Shown piece after piece: positions 1 through 6,089 of a stretch of 6,909 bases of DNA (positions within the stretch are counted from its first letter, which is position 1; every line of letters starts with the position of its first letter). The notes beneath the pieces are model-generated. The model made no database searches and had not been told where the DNA came from. It saw nothing but the letters and a program-made list of their open reading frames with translations. The translations under genes were made by a program, and so were the position numbers. Origin of the DNA: an uncultured Kangiella sp. (GTDB lineage Bacteria; Pseudomonadota; Gammaproteobacteria; Enterobacterales; DSM-103792); NCBI GenBank assembly GCA_946480585.1, contig CAMLKQ010000118.1:1-6909 (forward strand). The letters run 5' to 3'.

Positions 1-483
1 GGCAGCATCCAGATTGGCGACAGCTTCAGCGAAGGCGAGCAGCTCAAGTTCACCGGCATTCCGTACTTCGCACCGGAGCTGTTCCGCCGTGTGCGGCTGA
101 AAGATCCGCTGAAGAGCAAGCAGCTGCAAAAGGGCTTGATCCAGCTGTCGGAGGAGGGCGCGACCCAGGTGTTCCGGCCGCTGAACAGCAACGATCTGAT
201 TCTCGGCGCGGTCGGTATGCTGCAGTTCGACGTGGTCGCCCATCGCTTGAAGAGCGAATACAACGTCGAAGCGGCGTACGAGCAGATCAGCGTCAGCACC
301 GCCCGCTGGGTTCGCTGCGACAACGAGAAAAAGCTCGAAGAATTCAAGGAAAAATGCTTCGACAACCTCGCGCTCGACAACGCTGACAACCTGACCTATC
401 TGGCACCGACCATGGTCAACCTGCGGCTGACGATGGAGCGCTACCCGGACGTCAAGTTCTTCGAAACGCGCGAACACGGTTAA
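1..483 (+). CDS. prfC: Peptide chain release factor 3 (RF3), C-terminal part, 5' truncated by window edge
   Basis: RF3 is a translational GTPase that acts on the ribosome in the cytoplasm and recycles RF1/RF2 after peptide release. Frame 1 is open from the first base to the TAA at 481-483 and gives about 160 residues, roughly the last 30% of a protein usually near 527-530 residues. The GTPase domain lies off the left edge; what remains is the C-terminal region. Stretches typical of RF3 are [55 protein letters not shown] and, close to the end, [13 protein letters not shown], all nearly the same as I recall for E. coli RF3. An internal ATG at 91 is not the start, because homologous sequence continues upstream of it. 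No frameshift or premature stop is seen. Identification is firm; the start codon and promoter lie outside the window. Confidence 0.97.
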   Translation, partial: GSIQIGDSFSEGEQLKFTGIPYFAPELFRRVRLKDPLKSKQLQKGLIQLSEEGATQVFRPLNSNDLILGAVGMLQFDVVAHRLKSEYNVEAAYEQISVSTARWVRCDNEKKLEEFKEKCFDNLALDNADNLTYLAPTMVNLRLTMERYPDVKFFETREHG

Positions 484-490
484 GCTTTTC

Positions 491-556
491 TGGGGAGCGG
501 GTTTGCCTGCGATTTGGTTTCATTTGGAAGCTGTCGCGGGCGAGCCCGCTCCCACA
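491..556. repeat. REPIN-like inverted pair of REP sequences (Pseudomonas-type)
   Basis: Two REP-like units face each other in the prfC-tatD gap, starting 7 bases after the prfC stop. The left unit (491-513) contains GGGAGCGGGTTTGCCTGCG. The right unit (533-556), read on the minus strand, contains TGGGAGCGGGCTCGCCCGCG. The 21-base cores match at 17 positions; all four differences are C/T, and positions 493-513 pair with 533-553 without a gap if G-U pairs are allowed, around a 19-base loop. Each unit is also a small palindrome (536-541 with 544-549 is perfect; 497-502 with 505-510 is imperfect). The sequence resembles the known Pseudomonas REP with core GTGGGAGCGGGCTTGCCCGC. The right unit keeps the GTGG foot (complement of 552-555) that RAYT transposases favour, while the left has TGGG there. 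No T-run follows, so it is not a standard intrinsic terminator, though it may protect the prfC mRNA 3' end. Confidence 0.85.
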
Positions 557-590
557 GCAAGCGCATCTGACGAGGCCGATTGCGACCGCC

Positions 591-1361
591 ATGCTGCAAC
601 TGATCGACAGCCATTGCCATCTCGACTATCCGCCGTTGTCGGACGAGGCGGATGCGCTGATCGCGCGTTGTGAGGCCGAGGGCATCTGCCGCATCGTGGT
701 GCCGGCCACCACGGCGGCACGCTGGCCGGCGCTTGCCGATTTCGTTCGGCCGCGACCGGCCTTGGCGCTCGCGCTTGGCCTGCATCCGATTTACCTCGAC
801 GAGCACGCCGCCGCCGATATTGACAGTCTTGCCGACTGGGTAGAACGCGAGTCGTCGTGTGCGATCGGTGAAATCGGCCTCGATTATTTTGTCGAGACGC
901 TCGATCGTGACCGTCAGCAACGGCTGTTTGAAAGCCAGTTGGCGGTGGCTACCGACGCTCGGCTGCCGGTCATTCTGCACGTGCGCCGCTCGCATGATGC
1001 GACCATAGCAACGCTGAAAAAGTGCAAGTTCGACCAAGGCGGCATCGTCCATGCGTTTGCCGGCAGCGCCGAACAGGCGCGCGAATTCATCAAGCTGGGC
1101 TTCAAGCTAGGCTTTGGTGGTGTCATGACCTATGACAGCGCTACCCGGGTCCGGAAACTCGCGGCGACACTGCCGCTTGAGAGCATTGTGCTGGAAACCG
1201 ATGCGCCGGACATGAAACCGGCCGATTGGCCGGACGAGCACAATTCTCCGCTCGCCTTGGTCGGCAATTTCCGTGCGCTGTGCAGTCTGCGCAGCGAAAG
1301 CCCGGAACAGATCGCCGCCGTCACCACGGCAAACAGCAAGGCTGCATTGCGGCTCTGCTGA
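591..1361 (+). CDS. TatD family metal-dependent hydrolase, YjjV-like
   Basis: A cytoplasmic TIM-barrel metallohydrolase of 256 residues, the usual TatD length. Visible metal-ligand motifs, in order: SHCHLD with H8 and H10, IGEIGLDYF with E94, ILHVRRSHD with H130, IVHAFAGS with H154, and LETDAPD with D204. The full ligand set is present, so the enzyme should be active. Family members are Mg-dependent 3'-5' exonucleases or DNases (TatD, YcfH, YjjV); the true substrate cannot be read from sequence. I favour YjjV-like because E. coli yjjV also lies a few genes from prfC, but YcfH is similar and not excluded. The ATG at 591 is right for the family because the metal site begins at residue 8. The ribosome site is poor: the only purine-rich stretch, GAGG at 572-575, is rather far. 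The gene begins 34 bases after the REP pair and stops 55 bases before tcdA. Confidence 0.93.
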   Translation: MLQLIDSHCHLDYPPLSDEADALIARCEAEGICRIVVPATTAARWPALADFVRPRPALALALGLHPIYLDEHAAADIDSLADWVERESSCAIGEIGLDYFVETLDRDRQQRLFESQLAVATDARLPVILHVRRSHDATIATLKKCKFDQGGIVHAFAGSAEQAREFIKLGFKLGFGGVMTYDSATRVRKLAATLPLESIVLETDAPDMKPADWPDEHNSPLALVGNFRALCSLRSESPEQIAAVTTANSKAALRLC

Positions 1362-1406
1362 ATATGCCGCGTTGTGGCTGCACTGATTTCATTTTTCGAT
1401 TGCAGC

Positions 1407-1411
1407 AGAGG
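1407..1411 (+). promoter_or_regulatory. Ribosome binding site of tcdA
   Basis: AGAGG ends 5 bases before the ATG at 1417 and supports that start over in-frame alternatives. It is one of the better Shine-Dalgarno sequences in this window. Confidence 0.6.
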
Positions 1412-1416
1412 TCCCT

Positions 1417-2136
1417 ATGGACGGTTTGTATCAGCGCACCCATATTCTGGTTGGCGACGAAGGTATCCAGCGCTTGCAGAACAAGCATGTCTGTCTGGCT
1501 GGTCTGGGCGGGGTCGGATCCTTTGTCGCAGAAGCTTTGGCGCGCAGTGGCATCGGCGAGCTGACCATCATCGATCACGATGTCGTGGCGGCATCCAACC
1601 TGAATCGGCAACTGGTCGCACTGAACTCCACGGTCGGTTTGTACAAGGCCGATGTCATGGCGGCGCGCATTCTCGACATCAATCCAACGTGCAAGCTCAA
1701 TGTGGTCAAGGAATTCCTGAAAGCCGAGAACATGCCGGCGTTCATGCAGCAGCCGTTTGATTACGTGATCGACGCCATTGACAGTCTGAACAGCAAGGTC
1801 AACTATCTCAAGGCGGCCTATGACAACGGTCGGCCGGTGATCAGCTCAATGGGTGCCGGCAACAAGCTGGACCCGACCCTGATCCGGGTCGGTGACATTC
1901 GCCAGACCGAAATGTGCACGCTGGCCAAACACGTGCGCCGGCGCTTGCGCCGGATGGGCGTGAAGAAGGGCATCAAGGCGGTGTATTCGCTGGAGCATCC
2001 GCGCGATCCGCTGCCGCCGGAGCCGACGTCAATCGGCCGGCCGCGCGCGGTCAATGGCACCATCAGTTACATGCCGGCGCTGTTTGGTCTGACGGTGGCC
2101 GGAGTCGTGATCAAGGATTTGCTGGAGCAGGGTTGA
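1417..2136 (+). CDS. tcdA: tRNA threonylcarbamoyladenosine dehydratase TcdA (CsdL)
   Basis: TcdA is an E1-like (MoeB/ThiF superfamily) enzyme that uses ATP to dehydrate t6A at position 37 of ANN-decoding tRNAs, giving cyclic t6A. The protein has 239 residues; the E. coli enzyme is somewhat longer, near 268. The start YQRTHILVGDEGIQRL is typical. Next come the nucleotide-binding loop GLGGVGS (residues 29-35), D53 at the end of the second strand, NLNRQ with R64, K77, and VIDAIDS with D119/D122. The spacing D53-R64-K77-D122 fits the ATP-site residues of MoeB. The zinc-binding CxxC pairs of MoeB/ThiF are absent, and the RRRLRRMGVKKG stretch and IGRPRAVNGTISYMPALFG ending are TcdA-like, which excludes MoeB and ThiF. 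In E. coli, TcdA works with the CsdA-CsdE sulfur-transfer pair; neither gene is in view. It lies 49 bases before the ATPase gene and is probably cotranscribed with its neighbours. Confidence 0.95.
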   Translation: MDGLYQRTHILVGDEGIQRLQNKHVCLAGLGGVGSFVAEALARSGIGELTIIDHDVVAASNLNRQLVALNSTVGLYKADVMAARILDINPTCKLNVVKEFLKAENMPAFMQQPFDYVIDAIDSLNSKVNYLKAAYDNGRPVISSMGAGNKLDPTLIRVGDIRQTEMCTLAKHVRRRLRRMGVKKGIKAVYSLEHPRDPLPPEPTSIGRPRAVNGTISYMPALFGLTVAGVVIKDLLEQG

Positions 2137-2185
2137 TCGGCACGCGCCGGACCCTGCGGCCAAGAACAATAACGAGTGGACGGGC

Positions 2186-4021
2186 ATGGCGAAAGAAGCA
2201 GGCAAAGAGCCAGTGAAGGAAACCGTGAAAGACGCTGCGAAGGACGCTCCTGCCGCCAGCAAGGATCGTCCGATCCAGGCGGTCGAGCTGCTCGATGCGC
2301 TGCACCGCGAAGGGCTGATCAACGATCAGCAATTGCAGACCGCCAAGTTGCGGGTGCGCGCCTCCGGCAATACCGCGGAGCCGGCCATTGCACAGGTTGC
2401 CAAGCTGGATCTGAAAACGGTGCCGGTGCCGCATCACATCCTGTCACCGGAATACCTGACCGAATGGGTTGCCGGCAAAGCCGGCATGCCGTATTACCGG
2501 CTCGACCCACTCAAGATCAATGTCGACAGTGTCACGGCGGTGATGTCGCTGCCGTTTGCCCAGCGCCACAAAATTCTCTGCGTCGAAGTCGGCGACAATT
2601 TTGTCGTGGTTGCAACCTCGGAGCCCAAAGTCACCAGTTGGATCCCGACGCTGCAACACACCATCCGCAAGGACATCCGGTTGGTGCTCGCCAGTCCGGT
2701 GGCGATCAAGCGTTACCAGACCGAGTTTTATCAGCTGTCGCGCTCGGTCAAGGGCGCCAACGTCGAAGGAAGTGATTCCAAGGTTGGCAACTTCGAACAG
2801 CTGGTCGATCTCGGCCGGGCCGGTGAGGTTGATGCCAACGATCAGCACATCGTCCGGATTGTCGATTGGCTGCTGCAATACGCGTTCGACCAGCGGGCAT
2901 CCGATATTCACATGGAGCCGCGGCGCGAGAAATCCTATATCCGTTTCCGCATCGACGGCGTGTTGCAGAAAGTCTATGAGCTGCCAGCGGCGATCGGCCA
3001 GGCGGTGTTGGCGCGATTCAAGATCCTCGGTCGCATGGATGTGGCGGAAAAGCGCAAACCGCAGGACGGCCGGATCAAATCGCGTAGCCCCGATGGTCAG
3101 GAAGTCGAGTTGCGTTTGTCGACCTTGCCGACCGCTTTCGGTGAAAAACTGGTGGCGCGTATTTTTGACCCCGGTGTGCTGGTCAAGCATTTCGCTGAGC
3201 TCGGTCTGGAGCGTCAAACCGAGAAAAAATGGCTGCAGCTCATCAACAACAACACCGGCATTGTGCTGGTCACCGGCCCGACCGGTTCCGGTAAAACCAC
3301 CACGCTATACACCTCGCTGAAGCATCTCGCCAAGCCGGAAGTGAACGTCTGTACGGTCGAAGACCCGATCGAAATGGTCGAGGGCTCGTTCAACCAGATG
3401 CAGGTCAACCACGATATCGATGTGAGCTTTGCGACCGGTGTGCGGGCGCTGCTGCGTCAGGATCCAGACATCATCATGATCGGTGAAATCCGCGATCTGG
3501 AAACCGCCGAAATGGCCATTCAGGCGTCGCTGACCGGTCACCTTGTGCTGTCAACGCTGCACACCAACGATGCCGCCACCGCAATCACCCGTCTCATTGA
3601 TATTGGCGTGCCGCCGTACATGATCAACGCGACGGTGCTGGGCGTGATGGCACAGCGTCTGGTGCGTACACTCTGTCCGCATTGCAAGCAGGAAACCAAA
3701 CCGGACGAGAAGAAATGGCTGGAGTTGGTGCACCCTTTCAAGGTGCCGATGCCGGAAATGATCTACGCGCCGAAAGGTTGCCATGAGTGTCGCGATACCG
3801 GTTATCGCGGTCGTCAGGGCATTTACGAGCTGATGATGATCACGCCGTCGTTGCAACGCTTGATCCGGCCCGGTTGCGATGTCGGTCCGCTGCGCGAGCA
3901 AGGCCTGAAAGACGGCATGCAGATGCTGCGAATCAGCGGTGCCTATAAAGTTGCTGGTGGTTTGACAACCATCGAAGAAGTCATGAAAGTCGCGCCACCG
4001 GTGGAACAAATCGGCAGCTAA
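2186..4021 (+). CDS. GspE/PilB/MshE-type assembly ATPase, orphan
   Basis: A cytoplasmic hexameric ATPase of the type II secretion/type IV pilus family (611 residues; XcpR/GspE are near 500, PilB/MshE about 565-575). Residues 3-27 are a Lys/Glu/Ala-rich low-complexity leader. Residues about 30-195 form the T2SSE_N/MshEN-like domain, which in MshE and some PilB proteins binds cyclic-di-GMP. The ATPase core follows: Asp box RFRIDG (253-258), Walker A GPTGSGKTT (364-372), Walker B DPDIIMIGEIRD (426-437, E434) and His box LTGHLVLSTLHTND (449-462). C497/C500 and C532/C535 form the zinc-binding tetracysteine motif. This motif and the long N-terminus mark an assembly ATPase rather than the retraction ATPase PilT. 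All motifs are intact. No gspF, pilC, pilD or pilin gene adjoins it, so its machine cannot be named; I give no gene symbol. The ATG at 2186 has only a weak purine-rich site upstream (GAGTGGA near 2174-2180). Confidence 0.93.
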   Translation: MAKEAGKEPVKETVKDAAKDAPAASKDRPIQAVELLDALHREGLINDQQLQTAKLRVRASGNTAEPAIAQVAKLDLKTVPVPHHILSPEYLTEWVAGKAGMPYYRLDPLKINVDSVTAVMSLPFAQRHKILCVEVGDNFVVVATSEPKVTSWIPTLQHTIRKDIRLVLASPVAIKRYQTEFYQLSRSVKGANVEGSDSKVGNFEQLVDLGRAGEVDANDQHIVRIVDWLLQYAFDQRASDIHMEPRREKSYIRFRIDGVLQKVYELPAAIGQAVLARFKILGRMDVAEKRKPQDGRIKSRSPDGQEVELRLSTLPTAFGEKLVARIFDPGVLVKHFAELGLERQTEKKWLQLINNNTGIVLVTGPTGSGKTTTLYTSLKHLAKPEVNVCTVEDPIEMVEGSFNQMQVNHDIDVSFATGVRALLRQDPDIIMIGEIRDLETAEMAIQASLTGHLVLSTLHTNDAATAITRLIDIGVPPYMINATVLGVMAQRLVRTLCPHCKQETKPDEKKWLELVHPFKVPMPEMIYAPKGCHECRDTGYRGRQGIYELMMITPSLQRLIRPGCDVGPLREQGLKDGMQMLRISGAYKVAGGLTTIEEVMKVAPPVEQIGS

Positions 4022-4033
4022 GCACGAGTCTCC

Positions 4034-5302
4034 ATGCATCCCGACATGACCTATTATCGCGCCAGCAGTGCTGGCGCGCGTTTTTCAGCCTTGCAAGGCC
4101 GGCAAGAAGCCGATGTGGTGATCATCGGTTGCGGCTTTGCCGGACTGGCGACCGCGCTCGGTCTGCGCGAGCGTGGAGCCCAATCGATCGCGGTGCTGGA
4201 GGCAGAGCAGATTGGCTTTGGTGCCTCGGGCCGCAACGGTGGCTTTGTCTTTGGCGGGTTCAGCCTCGGCAATGCCGAATTGATTCGTCAGCTGGGCCGG
4301 CCGCGCGCCCGCGCGCTGTACCAGCTGACCCTGGATGCGGTGGCGCTGATCCGTCAGCGCATCGAACGCTATCAGATCGATTGTGATCGCAATGAATCCG
4401 GTGTGCTGCTGGCGAACTGGTTTGATGATGACCGGTTGCTGCAGCAAACGCGCGAATTCATGCTGCGGGAGTTCGACGTCGATTGGGCGCCGGTATCCCG
4501 GGAGCAGTGTCGCGACTGGTTGCGAACAGACCGCTATTTTGGCGCGCTGCATGAACGCAACGCCTTTCACTTTCATCCGCTCAAGTACGCCCAAGGTATT
4601 GCGGCCTCCTTGCAGAAAGAAGGCGTAGCGTTGTACGAGCAGAGCCGGGTCGAGCAGATTTCGTCGGATGGTCAAGGGCATTGCGTCCGCACGGCTCAAG
4701 GCGAAATCCGTTGCCGCGAGTTGGTGCTGTGTTGCGGCGGTTACATCGGCCGCCTGTATCCGGCGCTGGCACAGTCTGTGTTGCCGATTGCGACGTATGT
4801 GATGGCAACCGAACCGCTCGGTGATCGGCTGACGACAGCGATGCAAACCCAGGCGGCGGTATATGACACCCGCTTTGCATTCGATTATTACCGGCCGCTC
4901 GCTGACAGTCGCTTGTTATGGGGCGGTCGCATTTCGATCAAGAACCGGGCGCCGAAAGCGGTCGCCGAGCTGTTGTATCGCGATCTGCTGAAAGTGTATC
5001 CGCAGCTTGAAGGCGTCAAGATTGCCCACGCCTGGAGCGGCCTGATGAGCTATGCCCGTCACCAGATGCCACAAATCGGACGGCTGCCGAATGGGATTTG
5101 GTATGCGATGGGATTTGGCGGCCACGGCGTCGGCCCGACAACGCTGGCGGGTGAAGTGTTGGCGAAAGCGATTCATGAGCGTGTCGCCATTCCCGACGGC
5201 TTCGATCGGTTCGGCTTGCCGCCAACGTTTGGCCCGCTCGGTTTGCTGGCCGCCCAGCTGACCTATTGGTATTACGAATTGCGTGATTGGTGGCGGCAAT
5301 GA
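4034..5302 (+). CDS. FAD-dependent oxidoreductase, DAO superfamily (PuuB/OrdL-like)
   Basis: A flavoenzyme of 422 residues, likely cytoplasmic, that should oxidise an amine or amino acid with FAD. Evidence: the Rossmann motif VVIIGCGFAGLATAL (G32, G34, G37), E56 in VLEAE to hold the adenosine ribose, ASGRNGG (64-70) as in gamma-glutamylputrescine oxidase PuuB and related OrdL proteins, LCCGGYIG and YVMATEPL in the middle, and the C-terminal FAD loop MGFGGHGVGPTTLAGEVLA. Substrate is not determinable; no puu genes are nearby. The protein ends in an unusual aromatic tail, YWYYELRDWWRQ. The start at 4034 is 12 bases after the ATPase stop; the in-frame ATG at 4046 gives MTYYRAS, which also fits the family's usual short leader, so the start is uncertain by four codons. 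Shine-Dalgarno is weak (GAG at 4026-4028). A terminator-like hairpin lies inside codons 9-18. The stop overlaps the next gene's ATG. Confidence 0.9.
   Translation: MHPDMTYYRASSAGARFSALQGRQEADVVIIGCGFAGLATALGLRERGAQSIAVLEAEQIGFGASGRNGGFVFGGFSLGNAELIRQLGRPRARALYQLTLDAVALIRQRIERYQIDCDRNESGVLLANWFDDDRLLQQTREFMLREFDVDWAPVSREQCRDWLRTDRYFGALHERNAFHFHPLKYAQGIAASLQKEGVALYEQSRVEQISSDGQGHCVRTAQGEIRCRELVLCCGGYIGRLYPALAQSVLPIATYVMATEPLGDRLTTAMQTQAAVYDTRFAFDYYRPLADSRLLWGGRISIKNRAPKAVAELLYRDLLKVYPQLEGVKIAHAWSGLMSYARHQMPQIGRLPNGIWYAMGFGGHGVGPTTLAGEVLAKAIHERVAIPDGFDRFGLPPTFGPLGLLAAQLTYWYYELRDWWRQ
4058..4085 (+). terminator. Intrinsic-terminator-like hairpin and T-run within the 5' end of the oxidase gene
   Basis: Positions 4058-4066 (CGCGCCAGC) pair perfectly with 4070-4078 (GCTGGCGCG) around a 3-base loop, AGT. 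Two bases later comes TTTTT (4081-4085). This is a 9-bp, almost all-GC stem with a T-run, the form of a Rho-independent terminator, starting 37 bases after the ATPase stop. It lies within translated sequence (residues RASSAGARFS of the oxidase), so it may end the ATPase transcript, act as an attenuator relieved by ribosomes on the oxidase, or be fortuitous. Geometry is certain; function is inference. Confidence 0.55.
5289..5293 (+). promoter_or_regulatory. Ribosome binding site of the SGNH hydrolase gene
   Basis: GGTGG lies 5 bases before the ATG at 5299 and favours that ATG over the in-frame TTG at 5287 and GTG at 5290. It is inside the oxidase coding sequence, fitting translational coupling. 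Confidence 0.5.
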
Positions 5303-6045
5303 ATGCCGCCGAAAGCAAACGCCTCTTGTCGCGGCCCGGTCTGCTTGGGCTGTATCTGTTGCTGTTGCACCTTGCGTTGTTATTCGCGCTGGCGAAGCCG
5401 GATCTGCTGCTGCGCTGGCGTAACCAGCTGCTCGGTCGCAGCAGCGAGGTGCCGGCCTGGTATCACGATGTGCACGGCTTTTATCAGCGTCAGGATGCGC
5501 AGCTGACGCCGGGACGGTTGGTGTTTATTGGCGACAGTCATGTGCAAAGCCTGGCGGTCGCAAACCTCGCTGCGGATGCCGTCAACTTCGGCATCGGTGG
5601 CGATACCAGCCAGGCCCTGTTGGCGCGCGCCAACTATCGTGCGTTGACGCAAGCCAGGGCCATTGTATTGGTGATCGGAACCAATGATTTGATCCGGCGC
5701 GACGATGCGGCGCTGCTCGCCAATGTCCGTACGCTGCTGGCGGGCTGGTCTGGAACGCCGGTGGTGCTGAGCACCATTCTGCCGGTCGATGATCGTGCCA
5801 ATCCGCGCTTGCAGCCGCGAACCCCGCGGCTGGCCGGATTGGCGACGGCCTATGCGCGCCTGTGCGCGGAGTTTCAGCATTGCCACTTGCTGGATAGCTA
5901 TCGCCTGTTCAGCGACGCCGAAGGCCGGCTGTCGGCAACTTGGCACGAAGGTGATGGAATCCATCTGAATGCCGCCGGCTATCTGCGCTGGCAGCGCGCC
6001 TTGCAGCAGGCCTTGCAGGAATTGCCGGTGGCCGTGCCGCACTGA
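5299..6045 (+). CDS. SGNH/GDSL-family hydrolase (lipase/esterase-like) with N-terminal membrane anchor
   Basis: A serine esterase or acyl-ester hydrolase of 248 residues. Block I is FIGDSH with nucleophile S80, block II NFGIGGDTSQALLAR with G100, block III VIGTND with N129, and block V DGIHLNAAGY with D219 and H222: a complete SGNH catalytic set. The pattern GIGGDT...LLAR...GTND resembles the platelet-activating-factor acetylhydrolase-like branch. Residues about 14-32 are a Leu-rich hydrophobic helix preceded by K7, R8 and R12, suggesting an inner-membrane anchor with the catalytic domain in the periplasm. I start at ATG 5299, not the in-frame TTG at 5287, because its ATGA overlaps the oxidase stop and a GGTGG site lies upstream. 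The next gene is an acyltransferase-3; members of that family are often fused to SGNH domains, so removal or transfer of acyl groups on an envelope polymer is plausible but unproven. The natural substrate is unknown. Confidence 0.9.
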   Translation: MNAAESKRLLSRPGLLGLYLLLLHLALLFALAKPDLLLRWRNQLLGRSSEVPAWYHDVHGFYQRQDAQLTPGRLVFIGDSHVQSLAVANLAADAVNFGIGGDTSQALLARANYRALTQARAIVLVIGTNDLIRRDDAALLANVRTLLAGWSGTPVVLSTILPVDDRANPRLQPRTPRLAGLATAYARLCAEFQHCHLLDSYRLFSDAEGRLSATWHEGDGIHLNAAGYLRWQRALQQALQELPVAVPH

Positions 6046-6074
6046 CCGGCGTATCATTCGGCCCTTCCCAGGAC

Positions 6075-6080
6075 GGGGTG
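6075..6080 (+). promoter_or_regulatory. Ribosome binding site of the acyltransferase-3 gene
   Basis: GGGGTG lies 9 bases before the ATG at 6090. The same bases overlap an in-frame GTG at 6078, which could be an alternative start four codons upstream. Confidence 0.4.
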
Positions 6081-6089
6081 AGCAAACTC

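Noticed and set aside
480..1052. 190-residue minus-strand ORF opposite the TatD gene
   Set aside because: Antisense to a gene with a complete metal-ligand motif set; Arg/Pro/Gln-rich composition with no recognisable domain. A shadow of GC-rich codon use.
1349..1396. Possible terminator between the TatD gene and tcdA (GCGGC/GCCGC pairing, then TTTTT)
   Set aside because: The stem is only 5 bp with a 12-base loop and the T-run is about 20 bases downstream, so the geometry is wrong for an intrinsic terminator.
2137..2185. Promoter for the ATPase gene in the tcdA gap (TTGATC and CAATAA)
   Set aside because: The two elements are 28 bases apart, far from the 16-18 expected, and the match at -10 is poor.
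2444..3217. 257-residue minus-strand ORF opposite the ATPase gene
   Set aside because: It covers the N-terminal domain of an intact ATPase, has no recognisable motif, and is an open antisense frame of a biased gene.
2556..3320. 254-residue plus-strand ORF in another frame inside the ATPase gene
   Set aside because: Ser/Arg-rich out-of-frame translation of the ATPase coding sequence; no independent evidence.
4085..4846. 253-residue minus-strand ORF opposite the oxidase gene
   Set aside because: No domain or convincing ribosome site; the plus-strand frame has clear FAD-binding motifs.
5287..5298. TTG or GTG start for the SGNH gene, adding four residues
   Set aside because: The ATG at 5299 has a GGTGG site at the right distance and an ATGA coupling overlap; the upstream codons are weaker starts.
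5380..6057. 225-residue minus-strand ORF opposite the esterase gene
   Set aside because: Composition is rich in Gln, Arg and Ala with no motif; the plus strand holds all SGNH blocks.
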